The position numbers were made by a program, and so were the translations under genes. From positions 1 through 26,600 of the IMG/VR virus record IMGVR_UViG_3300044641_001164: a stretch of DNA of 26,600 nt. One strand, written 5' to 3'. How positions within the stretch are numbered: position 1 is the first letter of the stretch; each line of letters opens with the position of its first letter. The notes below the pieces were generated by a model. The model saw only the letters and a program-made list of their open reading frames with translations, was not told the origin of the DNA and did no database searches. The DNA is from a virus. Positions 15,284 through 22,838 of this stretch are shown in pieces.

Positions 15284-16868
15284 CGAATATCCAATTTTTG
15301 CAAAGTTAAACACACAAGAAAAAGAGCCAGATCCTTTTGTTGCTCAAGACCCATTTAATAAAAACTGGGAAGACCTAAAAGATCTTAATGGTATAAACCA
15401 AAACTTTAAGCGCAGAACAAGCCGTGTAGCAAACAAGGCTATCGGTGATCCTGCATATCTAGATTCAGCAAATGCTATGCCAGCAGGAGAAACTTCTGCA
15501 TCAAAGCAGATCAATCCTGGAACGGTATATCGTAATGGATACGGACTGTTCGATGTTATTACACCACCATACAACATGTATGAGTTGGCTAACTTTTACG
15601 ATACATCTTTTGCTAATCATGCTGCAATTGATGCCAAGGTAGAAAATATTGTTGGCTTGGGCTATAGGTTTGACCTAACAGACACTACTGCACTTCGTTT
15701 TGAAAGCAGCGATGATCAAGAAAAGGTTGGTCGTGCTCGCAAGAGAATTGAACGCATGAAGATCGAACTTCGTGACTGGCTAGAAAACTTAAACGATGAA
15801 GATTCGTTTACAAAAATTATGGAGAAGGTTTATACAGACCTTCAAGCAACTGGTAATGGCTTTATTGAGGTAGGAAGAAACATAGAAGGACAAATCGGAT
15901 ATATTGGACACATACCAGCAACAACAATTCGTGTTCGTAGACTTCACGATGGCTTCTTACAGATTATTGGAAATAAGATTGTTTACTTTAGAAATTTTGC
16001 AGCAAGCAATCCAAACCCTGTCACATCAGACCCAAGACCAAATGAGATTATTCACATTAAGGAATACTCTCCATTAAACACATTCTATGGTGTGCCAGAT
16101 ATTGTTTCTGCACTTCCATCTTTAGTTGGAGATCACCTAGCATCCCAATACAACATTGACTATTTTGAAAACAAGGCTGTCCCAAGATATATTATTACTC
16201 TTAAGGGTGCTCAACTTAGTGGAGACTCAGAAGACAAGATGTTTAGATTCCTACAAACAGGACTTAAGTCTCAGTCACACAGAACTTTATACATTCCACT
16301 TCCTGGAGATACAGACCAGAATAAGGTTGAGTTTAAGATGGAGCCAATTGAGAATGGTGTTCAGGATGGATCATTTAAAGAGTATCGCAAGCAAAATCGT
16401 GATGATATCTTAATTGCTCATCAGGTTCCTATTTCAAAACTTGGTGGGTCAGAATCAGGACTTGCAGCAGCACTCTCACAAGACAGAACCTTTAAAGAGC
16501 AGGTTGCACGACCAGCACAGCATCACCTTGAAAAAGTAATCAGCAAAATTATTAAAGAGCAAACAGATATTCTAGAACTTAAGTTTAATGAACTCACTCT
16601 TACAGACGAGATTGCACAGGCTCAAATTCTTGAAAAATATGTTAAGTCTCAGATTATGCTTCCAAATGAGGCTCGTGAAATTCTTGATCTTCCTCAAAGA
16701 GAAGGTGGGGATGAGCCACTAGAGTTAAACGCAAGAGCAGCAGCAGACGCAAGGGCTAACACTGCGGGGAACAGAGCAAGAGATACCGAAAGAACAAACA
16801 ACCAATCAGACAGCACAACTACGGTATCTGGAAGAAATGCACAGGGTCAGGGTCGTTCGTCTCAATAA
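15276..16868 (+). CDS. portal protein, HK97-like
   Basis: A 530-residue portal protein, the dodecameric vertex ring through which DNA enters and leaves and to which the neck binds. Typical elements are visible. MYELANFYDTSFANHAAIDA at 101-120 is the conserved helix early in the family. LQATGNGFIEVGR at 189-201, IGHIPATTIRV at 210-220, IIHIKEYSP at 258-266 and YGVPDIVSALP at 271-281 follow in the usual order. An SESGLAAALSQDRTFKEQ helix follows later. The last ~40 residues are polar and disordered. I chose the ATG at 15276, inside the stop of the previous gene (8-nt overlap), over an in-frame ATG at 15231 that would overlap by over 50 nt. It is followed by the protease gene, as in most siphoviruses. 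Confidence 0.9.
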   Translation: MSNEYPIFAKLNTQEKEPDPFVAQDPFNKNWEDLKDLNGINQNFKRRTSRVANKAIGDPAYLDSANAMPAGETSASKQINPGTVYRNGYGLFDVITPPYNMYELANFYDTSFANHAAIDAKVENIVGLGYRFDLTDTTALRFESSDDQEKVGRARKRIERMKIELRDWLENLNDEDSFTKIMEKVYTDLQATGNGFIEVGRNIEGQIGYIGHIPATTIRVRRLHDGFLQIIGNKIVYFRNFAASNPNPVTSDPRPNEIIHIKEYSPLNTFYGVPDIVSALPSLVGDHLASQYNIDYFENKAVPRYIITLKGAQLSGDSEDKMFRFLQTGLKSQSHRTLYIPLPGDTDQNKVEFKMEPIENGVQDGSFKEYRKQNRDDILIAHQVPISKLGGSESGLAAALSQDRTFKEQVARPAQHHLEKVISKIIKEQTDILELKFNELTLTDEIAQAQILEKYVKSQIMLPNEAREILDLPQREGGDEPLELNARAAADARANTAGNRARDTERTNNQSDSTTTVSGRNAQGQGRSSQ

Positions 16869-16890
16869 TTGAGAAAACCCCATAAACGTT

Positions 16891-16899
16891 TGGTATAAT
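16891..16899 (+). promoter_or_regulatory. extended -10 promoter, leaderless start at 16909
   Basis: TGG TATAAT with 9 nt to the ATG of the protease gene. There is no ribosome site before this ATG. It should also feed the nested scaffold and the capsid gene. Confidence 0.75.
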
Positions 16900-16908
16900 A
16901 GATACGCT

Positions 16909-18219
16909 ATGAAAATTAATAAGGCTTCCTGGATTACGGAAGGCGACAACGTTCGTCTATCAATGCCTTTCGGAAAAGTGGATTTAGAGCGTAGAATCGT
17001 TTCAGGTTTTGCATCCCTTGACAACCTAGACAAGCAATATGACATTGTAACAACAGAGGCTTCTATGGAAGCATTTGCTAAATTCCGTGGGAACATTAGA
17101 GAAATGCATCAGCCATCTGCAGTAGGAAAGATGATTTCATTTAAAGAAGAAAAGTATTTTGATCCAGAGTCAAAGAAGTTCTACAAGGGTGTTTATGTTT
17201 CTACCTACATTTCCAAGGGTGCACAAGATGCATGGGAAAAGGTTCTTGATGGAACATACACAGGTTTTTCAATCGGGGGACGTATGAACAAGTGGGATGA
17301 TGCTTATGACGAAAAGATGGATAAGCAAATTAGAATTATTAAAGACTACGACCTAATCGAACTCTCATTGGTTGATAGTCCAGCAAATCAGTTTGCAAGT
17401 ATTATGTCAGTTGAGAAGGTTGATGGCGTTGATGTTATCAAGGCTGACGACACAGTTTTAGAAAATGTATTTTATGATAAGCAATCTGGCCTCATTGTCA
17501 CATCAGAAGAAGAAACACATGTAAGCCCAGTTTCTGGAGAAGAAATGAAGAACATTGGTTTTGTTGAAAAGAATGATAAAGATAAAGCAGATATGATAAA
17601 GTTCTTAGTTGATAGTGCTAAAGGCATTAGTACAATTAAGATTACAAAGGAGGTAAACCCTATGTCAGAAACAACAGAAGCAGCAGTTGATGTTGCAGTT
17701 GAAAATGCAGAGGTTGCTCCAGAGGCACAGCCAACTGAAGTTGAAAAGACAGATGTAGTTGCTGATGAAGCAGTGGTTGTCGATGAGGCACCAATTGAAA
17801 AGTCAGTTGATGGTGGTGCAGATTCTACAGTTGCAGATGTAACAGTAGAAGAAGAGACTAACAAGGAAGCAGCAGATACTGTAAATGAAGTTTCTGTAGC
17901 ACTTAATGAAGAAGTTGCAAAAGCAGTTTCAGAAATTAAAGAGTCTCTTACTAATGCCTTTGGCGATCTTGCTGCCACTATCAAGTCTCTTAATGAGCAG
18001 ATAGCAGTAGTAACAAAGTCCGTTGATAGTGTAACAAGCGAGGTTAACAATATCAAGGGTAACTTTAATGAGTTTGGCAAGCGTGTCGATGCCGTAGTTG
18101 CAGACACTGCTTTCCGCAAGTCTGGCGATCTAGGCGAGATCGTGCAGTTTGAGCCTGTAAAGGTTCAGAAATCCCTATGGGGCGGACGTTTCCTCACAAA
18201 TTCCGACCTATTAAGTTAA
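16909..18219 (+). CDS. prohead protease with C-terminal scaffold domain
   Basis: A 436-residue protein made of a prohead serine protease (~1-165) joined to a scaffold-like tail (~250-436). The protease resembles the XkdF/S78-type fold. It has VSGFASLDNLDKQYDIV near 31-47, His67 in REMHQP as catalytic His, Ser121 in TGFSIGGR as nucleophile, and ELSLVDSPAN at 151-160 as the conserved end motif. The tail has an acidic Ala/Val/Glu-rich stretch (252-330) and a helix/coiled-coil region (~330-400), and ends with LWGGRFLTNSDLLS. The protease should cut the scaffold and capsid arms during head maturation. An in-frame ATG at 17662 with a strong ribosome site creates a second product. The start at 16909 is set by the promoter spacing and has no Shine-Dalgarno. 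Confidence 0.85.
   Translation: MKINKASWITEGDNVRLSMPFGKVDLERRIVSGFASLDNLDKQYDIVTTEASMEAFAKFRGNIREMHQPSAVGKMISFKEEKYFDPESKKFYKGVYVSTYISKGAQDAWEKVLDGTYTGFSIGGRMNKWDDAYDEKMDKQIRIIKDYDLIELSLVDSPANQFASIMSVEKVDGVDVIKADDTVLENVFYDKQSGLIVTSEEETHVSPVSGEEMKNIGFVEKNDKDKADMIKFLVDSAKGISTIKITKEVNPMSETTEAAVDVAVENAEVAPEAQPTEVEKTDVVADEAVVVDEAPIEKSVDGGADSTVADVTVEEETNKEAADTVNEVSVALNEEVAKAVSEIKESLTNAFGDLAATIKSLNEQIAVVTKSVDSVTSEVNNIKGNFNEFGKRVDAVVADTAFRKSGDLGEIVQFEPVKVQKSLWGGRFLTNSDLLS
17646..17654 (+). promoter_or_regulatory. strong internal ribosome binding site
   Basis: AAAGGAGGT inside the protease reading frame, 7 nt before an in-frame ATG at 17662. It is among the best Shine-Dalgarno matches in the window, while the gene's own start has none. 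It decides the nested scaffold start. Confidence 0.8.
17662..18219 (+). CDS. nested in-frame scaffolding protein
   Basis: A 185-residue product read in the same frame as the C-terminal part of the protease gene, from codon 252 (MSETTEAAVDVAV). The AAAGGAGGT site 7 nt upstream gives it an efficient start of its own. The protein is acidic at the N-terminus, then helical with heptad-like spacing (NEEVAKAVSEIKESLTNAFG onward). That is the composition expected of an internal scaffold that guides capsid assembly and is removed by the protease. The layout parallels phage lambda, where scaffold Nu3 is nested in the protease gene C. The product has not been observed; the call rests on the ribosome site, frame, composition and precedent. 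Confidence 0.75.
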   Translation: MSETTEAAVDVAVENAEVAPEAQPTEVEKTDVVADEAVVVDEAPIEKSVDGGADSTVADVTVEEETNKEAADTVNEVSVALNEEVAKAVSEIKESLTNAFGDLAATIKSLNEQIAVVTKSVDSVTSEVNNIKGNFNEFGKRVDAVVADTAFRKSGDLGEIVQFEPVKVQKSLWGGRFLTNSDLLS

Positions 18220-18247
18220 GATATAAAATCACTAGGAGGTGAACAAT

Positions 18248-19390
18248 ATGTCAGAACAAAATACAGATATCGTAAAGAACTATCCAGGTTCTCCAACTGA
18301 ATCACATGCTCACAATGGCGACGGTGCATTTGCATCAGGTGCTATCGGCGGTGCAACAGTTACAGGTCCAGATGGTAATCTTACTCCAGCGGCTTCTCTT
18401 GGTAACATTGCCACAGCAGCCTTTGGTACATACGGTGCAAACTCTGTAAACCCAACTGGAACACCAGGTGGTATTTTAGCACCAGAGCAGGCTCGTCGCT
18501 TCATCGACTACGTGTGGGATGCAACAGTTCTCGCCAAGGATGGCCGTAGAGTTACTATGCGAGCAAACACAATGGAACTTGAAAAAGTTAACGTTGGTGA
18601 GCGTGTAATCCGTGCTGCTGCACAAGCACAGCCAGATTTCACAAACGCAGGTGCTACATTTAGCAAGGTTGAACTTACTACAAAGAAGATTCGTCTCGAT
18701 TGGGAAGTTTCAACTGAAGCGCTTGAAGACAATATCGAAGGTGGAGCACTTGAAGATCATCTAGTTCGCTTGATGACAAATGCTTTTGCTAACGATATCG
18801 AAGATCTTGCAATCAACGGTGATGGTACAACATCACCATTCCTTTCAATCATGGAAGGTTTCGTAACAAAGGTTACAGAAGGTTCAGATGCTCACGAAGC
18901 AGCAGTAACTGTAACTGGTAACGAATGGACTCCAAACGTTATGCAGGACATTATCTTGGCAATGCCACGTAAGTACCGTGCACTTAAGTCAAACCTTAAG
19001 TTCTACGCAGGTACAGACGCATTCCAGGGTATCGTCAAGAATAACGGTACACTTGCTGATGCAATTGCTGAAGCAGTTAACGGCCAGATTCCAGGAAGCA
19101 CACAGGCTAACCGCCAGGCTTACCTTGATGGCGCAGGACAGACATTCGGCGATGCTCGTACAACTCGTGTACTTGGCATCACAGTCCAAGAAGTTCCTTA
19201 CTACCCAGCAGGTTATGTCGACTTGACATTCCCAGCAAACCGTGTATGGGGCTTCCAGCGTGATATCACAGTAAATCGTGAATACATCAACAAGAAGGAC
19301 ACCATTGAATACACAGTATTCGTTCGCTTTGGTCTTCAGTGGGAAGAGTTGGATGCAGTTGCTTACGCAGATGCAGCCTCAGATTCCTAA
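18248..19390 (+). CDS. major capsid protein, HK97 fold
   Basis: A 380-residue capsid subunit. The N-terminal ~85 residues form a Gly/Ala/Thr-rich arm (YPGSPTESHAHNGDG, then TGTPGGILAPEQARR), followed by the fold proper: FIDYVWDATVLAKDGRRVTM, TKKIRLDWEVSTEALEDN, FANDIEDLAINGDGT, MPRKYR, VPYYPAG and the C-terminal EYTVFVRFGLQWEELDAVAY strand. AGGAGGT at 18234-18240 fixes the ATG at 18248. An in-frame GTG at 18239 overlaps the ribosome site and is unlikely. Codons are strongly biased (mostly CGT/CGC for Arg), as for a very abundant protein. It follows protease and scaffold as usual and is transcribed with them. A terminator-like hairpin follows. Confidence 0.92.
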   Translation: MSEQNTDIVKNYPGSPTESHAHNGDGAFASGAIGGATVTGPDGNLTPAASLGNIATAAFGTYGANSVNPTGTPGGILAPEQARRFIDYVWDATVLAKDGRRVTMRANTMELEKVNVGERVIRAAAQAQPDFTNAGATFSKVELTTKKIRLDWEVSTEALEDNIEGGALEDHLVRLMTNAFANDIEDLAINGDGTTSPFLSIMEGFVTKVTEGSDAHEAAVTVTGNEWTPNVMQDIILAMPRKYRALKSNLKFYAGTDAFQGIVKNNGTLADAIAEAVNGQIPGSTQANRQAYLDGAGQTFGDARTTRVLGITVQEVPYYPAGYVDLTFPANRVWGFQRDITVNREYINKKDTIEYTVFVRFGLQWEELDAVAYADAASDS

Positions 19391-19410
19391 TTAATACTAA
19401 GCAATGATCT

Positions 19411-19438
19411 AGGGGGGCAGCGTAAAAACTGCCCTCCT
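19411..19438 (+). terminator. terminator-like hairpin after the capsid gene
   Basis: A 10-bp stem with one G-T pair (19411-19420 with 19429-19438, core GGGCAG/CTGCCC) and an 8-nt loop. It is followed by only a few T residues (TTAGTCAT), so termination may be partial. It could lower expression of the small downstream genes relative to the capsid or protect the 3' end of the capsid message. Confidence 0.6.
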
Positions 19439-19458
19439 TAGTCATATAGGGAGAAAAT

Positions 19459-19674
19459 ATGTCTTATCCAGGAAGTGCACCAGAAGAACATAATCACCGT
19501 AGTGGTGGATGCATTGTTGCGGGTGGAGTAACTGGCACAGTTATATCTGGACCCAATGGGATCATATCTGAAAAAAATGCTTTAGGATGTATACCTACAG
19601 CAAATTTTGGTGAGAACATCATTATGTCTGGAACACCATCAGGAATTAGAAGACCCCAGACTCTGAGAAGATAA
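19459..19674 (+). CDS. free-standing paralogue of the capsid N-terminal arm
   Basis: This 71-residue protein matches the first ~84 residues of the major capsid protein next to it. By hand, residues 3-51 align without gaps to capsid residues 12-60 (20 of 49 identical: YPGS, the HxH pair, GP.G, LG.I.TA.FG). After a 4-residue gap, residues 58-71 align to capsid 71-84 (8 of 14 identical: GTP.GI..P....RR). It stops right after the RR where the capsid fold proper begins. AGGGAG precedes the ATG and no promoter of its own is obvious, so it should be read through the hairpin after the capsid gene. It may be a minor capsid component, an assembly modulator or a relic. A complete frame and own ribosome site argue against a dead relic. 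Confidence 0.78.
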   Translation: MSYPGSAPEEHNHRSGGCIVAGGVTGTVISGPNGIISEKNALGCIPTANFGENIIMSGTPSGIRRPQTLRR

Positions 19675-19677
19675 CTC

Positions 19678-19686
19678 TGGTATAAT
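19678..19686 (+). promoter_or_regulatory. extended -10 promoter for the connector operon
   Basis: TGG TATAAT overlapping the region just after the stop at 19674. The predicted start near 19693 gives a ~17-nt leader with AGGGAG (19699-19704) 5 nt before the ATG. It should drive the five tightly packed genes up to 22758. Confidence 0.72.
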
Positions 19687-19709
19687 TGCAGTAAGCATAG
19701 GGAGATCAA

Positions 19710-20057
19710 ATGACAACGATGGAAGATTTAGCAACAAAGACTGTTATGGAACTAAAGTCATACGCTAAAAAAAATAACATTGATCTATTTGGGGTAAAGA
19801 CTAAATTAGAAATATTAGAAGTAATAGCAAGTTTTCATCCAAATGACAATAAGATTGAAAGTGTAAAGCAAGGCAAAGAGCAGCCTAAAGAAGAAAAGGT
19901 CGCTCTTTACTCCACTAGAAATATCCACTGGAACGGGTTGGGGTCTCTCGCACCAGGATATAACATCGTCTCAAAGGAGGCATCGGAAAAGATGATTACC
20001 CATAAGGCAGTACGCATAGCGTCTCCAGAAGAGGTAGCATCATACTACGGTAAATAA
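19710..20057 (+). CDS. small head protein with SAP/Rho-N-like N-terminal motif
   Basis: A 115-residue protein. Residues ~5-38 (EDLATKTVMELKSYAKKNNI, then KTKLEILEVIA) have the helix-extended loop-helix pattern of SAP or Rho-N-type nucleic-acid-binding motifs, which often sit in small proteins after phage capsid genes. A charged linker follows. Residues ~65-115 (ALYSTRNIHWNGLGSLAPGYNIV, then AVRIASPEEVASYYG) form a compact domain seen in head-tail or capsid-associated phage proteins. It opens an operon with its own promoter and ribosome site. Its stop is 2 nt from the next start. A head-associated role is inferred; DNA binding is only suggested by the motif. Confidence 0.62.
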   Translation: MTTMEDLATKTVMELKSYAKKNNIDLFGVKTKLEILEVIASFHPNDNKIESVKQGKEQPKEEKVALYSTRNIHWNGLGSLAPGYNIVSKEASEKMITHKAVRIASPEEVASYYGK

Positions 20058-20059
20058 TT

Positions 20060-21058
20060 ATGCAGATTCTAAGACTCCCACCATACCCACTTTCTGTAAC
20101 ATACACAGTACCAGATGCTAACAGAGGTTATGTTTTAGTAATTGAAGATACTTTAGAGCAGTCAGAGGTTGTTGCTTATTTAACATCTAACTCCAACTCA
20201 CAACTAACCTATACTCTAGATGAAGATTTTGTAAAATACGATAAGTCATATGCACTTACTATTCACGAAGACCTAGAAGAGTCTGGAAATGTTTATGAAG
20301 ACCGTGGAGATATTGTTGTTCAAGACAACCTAGAGGTTGCAAGACCATATGTAAATCCAAGAGAATTAGCAGCAAGTCACGGACTAACAACTGCAACAGA
20401 TATTGCAAAGTATGAAGAGTATGAAAACTTAGCAAGAATACTTATAGACAGCATTACTGGTGGATTTTATTACAAGAGAAAGTATGTTGAGCCAGTTGGA
20501 CAAGAGACTGATTACATGCCAGTATGGGACAAAGTTGAAAAACTCGTAAAGGTTTATGAGAACGCAATTCTTGTTTATGATATTTATTCTGCAGATGGTC
20601 CAGCACTAGGTGAGTGGAACTACATGCTCACAAAAGATAAGAGTGCAATCATTAAGGATCCAGTTGCAGCAACAGAAGGATACAACAGATCAGAGCGCAG
20701 ACCAGCACGAGTTCCTTTAGCAGCATCAGATTCTTTGTCATTGTTTGATACAGACGACAGCGGAAATGTTGCAACCATTACCCCTGGAGTTACATTCCCA
20801 GAAGGAACTGATTATATCTTCTTGGCTGAGGTTGGGTATAAGGTTGTTCCATACGACATTCAAGATGCAACAAAGATGCTTATTGAAGATATTAAGTGTG
20901 GGAAACTAGATTACTATAAGAGATATGTAAAGAACTATAGCACCGATCAGTTTAAGATTGAGTACGACAAGCAAATCTCAAGCGGTACTGGAAACATTAT
21001 TGTAGATAAGATTTTATCAGGATACACTAATAAGATTACACGTATTGGGATTTTATAA
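20060..21058 (+). CDS. head-tail connector (adaptor) protein
   Basis: A 332-residue protein in the position of the adaptor that binds under the portal. The N-terminal ~95 residues are a beta domain (YPLSVTYTVPDANRGYVLVI). From ~100 on it has the helical connector pattern: RPYVNPRELAASHGL, then YEEYENLARILIDSITGGFYYKRK, a common gp6/gp15-type signature. The C-terminus again has helices (YDIQDATKMLIEDIKCGKLDYYKRYV). The N-terminal beta domain makes it longer than usual adaptors (~100-200 residues), so an extra surface function is possible. It starts 2 nt after the previous stop with no Shine-Dalgarno and ends in a TAATG overlap, so it is translationally coupled on both sides. Confidence 0.72.
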   Translation: MQILRLPPYPLSVTYTVPDANRGYVLVIEDTLEQSEVVAYLTSNSNSQLTYTLDEDFVKYDKSYALTIHEDLEESGNVYEDRGDIVVQDNLEVARPYVNPRELAASHGLTTATDIAKYEEYENLARILIDSITGGFYYKRKYVEPVGQETDYMPVWDKVEKLVKVYENAILVYDIYSADGPALGEWNYMLTKDKSAIIKDPVAATEGYNRSERRPARVPLAASDSLSLFDTDDSGNVATITPGVTFPEGTDYIFLAEVGYKVVPYDIQDATKMLIEDIKCGKLDYYKRYVKNYSTDQFKIEYDKQISSGTGNIIVDKILSGYTNKITRIGIL

Positions 21059-21507
21059 TGGATACATGTGAAGTTACTGACTTCATGTACCCTATGAAGG
21101 CCGATATTTATTATGCAAAAATTAAGCAGAATGAGTATGGCCAAGCACAAAAGGATTGGATTTATGATAGAAGCATTATATGTAATGCCACCCCAATAGG
21201 TGGTGCTTCTAAAGAAGAGATTAAGCCAGAGATATTTTTGCAGAACAACGGACAACTAATAGTAAGAACAAAGTCAGATCCACGAACATCTTCTTTAGGT
21301 TCTGATAACGCAATGACAAATATTTTAGTAACAAATATACGCAATGCAAGTGATACTATCATTTATAGAGAAACATCTGGGCCACGATCAGGTAGGGCTA
21401 CAATCTATGAGTTTGCTACTGTAGAACCATTTGTTGGACCATTTGGAGATATTCAATACTATAAAATTCTTTGGCGTAGAGCAGAGAATCAGTCTGTAGG
21501 TGACTAG
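21058..21507 (+). CDS. head closure (stopper) protein
   Basis: A 149-residue, mainly beta protein in the second neck position. The features are YPMKADIYYAKIKQNEYGQA, an RSIICNATPIGG strand, a long loop with NNGQLIVRTKSDPR, and a final FGDIQYYKILWRRAEN. The pattern of a short beta-barrel with a strand near 15-35 and a C-terminal KILW-type strand fits head-closure proteins that seal DNA in the filled head. The assignment leans heavily on gene order (portal, capsid, adaptor, this, neck, terminator, tube). The start overlaps the adaptor stop by one base and its stop overlaps the next GTG start by one base. Confidence 0.6.
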   Translation: MDTCEVTDFMYPMKADIYYAKIKQNEYGQAQKDWIYDRSIICNATPIGGASKEEIKPEIFLQNNGQLIVRTKSDPRTSSLGSDNAMTNILVTNIRNASDTIIYRETSGPRSGRATIYEFATVEPFVGPFGDIQYYKILWRRAENQSVGD

Positions 21508-22181
21508 TGAGAGTAACCACCACAACCAAAAGTTTTGAAAAACAAATGAATAATATTGTAAATTATTCTATGGGATTTATTGATGGAGTTCAAAAAGGTA
21601 AGACTGATTTTTTAAAGGCTTTGGGTCAAGCAACAATCACTTCTATGGGTCAGTATGTAGATGCTCAAGCAAGATCTAACCCTGCAGCACTACATCATAT
21701 ATATGAATGGAATAAGACTGGTAGCCCAACCGCAAGATTGTTTGATTTAGATTATACAATTAGCAATTTGGGTCTATCGATCAGAGGAACATTTACACAA
21801 TCAGAAACACTAAAAAAAGGATCTACTGTCCCATTTTATGACAAAGCAAAGATTATGGAAAATGGAGTTCCAGTTACCATTAGACCAAAGAAAAGAGTTC
21901 TTGCTTTTACAATTGACAATGAAGAAATCTTTACCTCAAATGATGTAACAGTTACAAATCCTGGAGGAACTGAAGTTCAGGGATCTTTTTCAAAGACAAT
22001 AGATGAGTTTATGTTGTTTTATTTTAAGCAGTCATTTCTAAGAGCATCTGGTATTTATAACTATATTCAAAATCCAACTGTATTCAAAAAGGATATTAAG
22101 CAAGGATCAAGGCTTGGCAAAAACAAGGGTATCCAGACTGGATTCAGATGGATAGCAAACTTAAAGATTGGTGTAGAATAA
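21507..22181 (+). CDS. neck / tail-completion protein
   Basis: A 224-residue protein beginning with GTG inside a TAGTG overlap. Residues ~10-70 are helical (KSFEKQMNNIVNYSMGFIDG, then LGQATITSMGQYVDAQARSN). A beta segment (ARLFDLDYTISNLGLSIRG) and a basic stretch (TIRPKKRVLAF) follow, with an aromatic C-terminal helix (DEFMLFYFKQSFLRASG). The HHIYEWNKTG turn near 70-80 recalls HK97 gp10-like tail-completion proteins. The role as a neck or tail-completion factor is taken from gene order and this weak resemblance. There is no ribosome site, so expression depends on coupling. Confidence 0.58.
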   Translation: MRVTTTTKSFEKQMNNIVNYSMGFIDGVQKGKTDFLKALGQATITSMGQYVDAQARSNPAALHHIYEWNKTGSPTARLFDLDYTISNLGLSIRGTFTQSETLKKGSTVPFYDKAKIMENGVPVTIRPKKRVLAFTIDNEEIFTSNDVTVTNPGGTEVQGSFSKTIDEFMLFYFKQSFLRASGIYNYIQNPTVFKKDIKQGSRLGKNKGIQTGFRWIANLKIGVE

Positions 22182-22185
22182 GATT

Positions 22186-22758
22186 ATGGATAAAGAACTA
22201 CTAGGCCAGCAAACATACTATCCAGGCTTTGCTCTTAATGGATATCTTGAAGAACAACTAAAGTTGTTTGATATTGTGCCAGCCTCTCAAACGTTTAGTC
22301 CTTTTATCCCAGTATCAGCAACCAGTATAGATGACCTATATAGCGAACTACTATCGACAGACTCTTCTCTTCCAGTACTAATAGGATTTGACACACTCTC
22401 AAGATTTAGACCAAGCCCTTTTTACAGACACAAGAGAGAGCAGATTCTGTACACAGTTCACGGACCACTTGAAAAGGTTTTGGCTACTATCCGTATTATT
22501 AATGCTGCCCTTGATAGAGAAGACTCATCTGCACAGGATGTCAATACCTGGTCCTCAAAGAATCAGGAATCTATAGGCTCAATATCTCAGGGTGTCTTCT
22601 TTCACAATACCAAAACCTTCCAGGTGGATGAGTCTAGAGACCTTCTAGAACTACAGTCTGCTCAAGGCTCAATGAGAATGATCTATAGAAACAAGGTCAT
22701 TGTCCAGTATGACTATCATACACACGGCTCTGACCCGCTTAACGAATTATACACTTAA
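22186..22758 (+). CDS. tail terminator-like protein
   Basis: A 190-residue protein just before the tail-tube gene, where the tail terminator usually lies. It has a mixed alpha/beta pattern: YLEEQLKLFDIVPAS, then LPVLIGFDTLSRFRPSPFYRHKREQILYTVHGP, a helix EKVLATIRIINAALDRED, and a late ELQSAQGSMRMIYRNKVIVQYDYH. The central YxVHGP followed by a helix fits the fold that caps the tail tube and joins it to the head. The call depends partly on gene order. It begins 5 nt after the preceding stop without a ribosome site and ends the connector operon. A new promoter follows for the tube gene. Confidence 0.62.
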   Translation: MDKELLGQQTYYPGFALNGYLEEQLKLFDIVPASQTFSPFIPVSATSIDDLYSELLSTDSSLPVLIGFDTLSRFRPSPFYRHKREQILYTVHGPLEKVLATIRIINAALDREDSSAQDVNTWSSKNQESIGSISQGVFFHNTKTFQVDESRDLLELQSAQGSMRMIYRNKVIVQYDYHTHGSDPLNELYT

Positions 22759-22763
22759 AAGGC

Positions 22764-22772
22764 TGTTATACT
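22764..22772 (+). promoter_or_regulatory. extended -10 promoter for the tail-tube gene
   Basis: TGT TATACT, 6 nt after the preceding stop. The predicted start near 22779 gives a ~60-nt leader with a weak 6-bp hairpin (22805-22810 with 22814-22819) and an AGAGGTG ribosome site before the ATG at 22839. Confidence 0.7.
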
Positions 22773-22838
22773 TAGGGTGAGGAAACAAGCGCCAACAACT
22801 TAATATCTATTCTATAGATTACAGAAAGAGGTGAAAAA

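Noticed and set aside
17472-18119. A 215-codon open frame on the minus strand opposite the protease/scaffold gene.
   Set aside because: It is a mirror of the biased codon use of the scaffold region (Ser/Thr/Ala-rich), with no ribosome site or promoter. Similar antisense frames over the fibre genes have the same cause.
18218-18232. A separate capsid promoter at AGATATAAAATC just before the capsid gene.
   Set aside because: It lacks the TGN extension found at the other sites and has no -35. The capsid gene can be read from the 16891 promoter.
18239-18247. GTG start for the capsid gene at 18239.
   Set aside because: The codon overlaps the AGGAGGT ribosome site, which is ideally spaced for the ATG at 18248.
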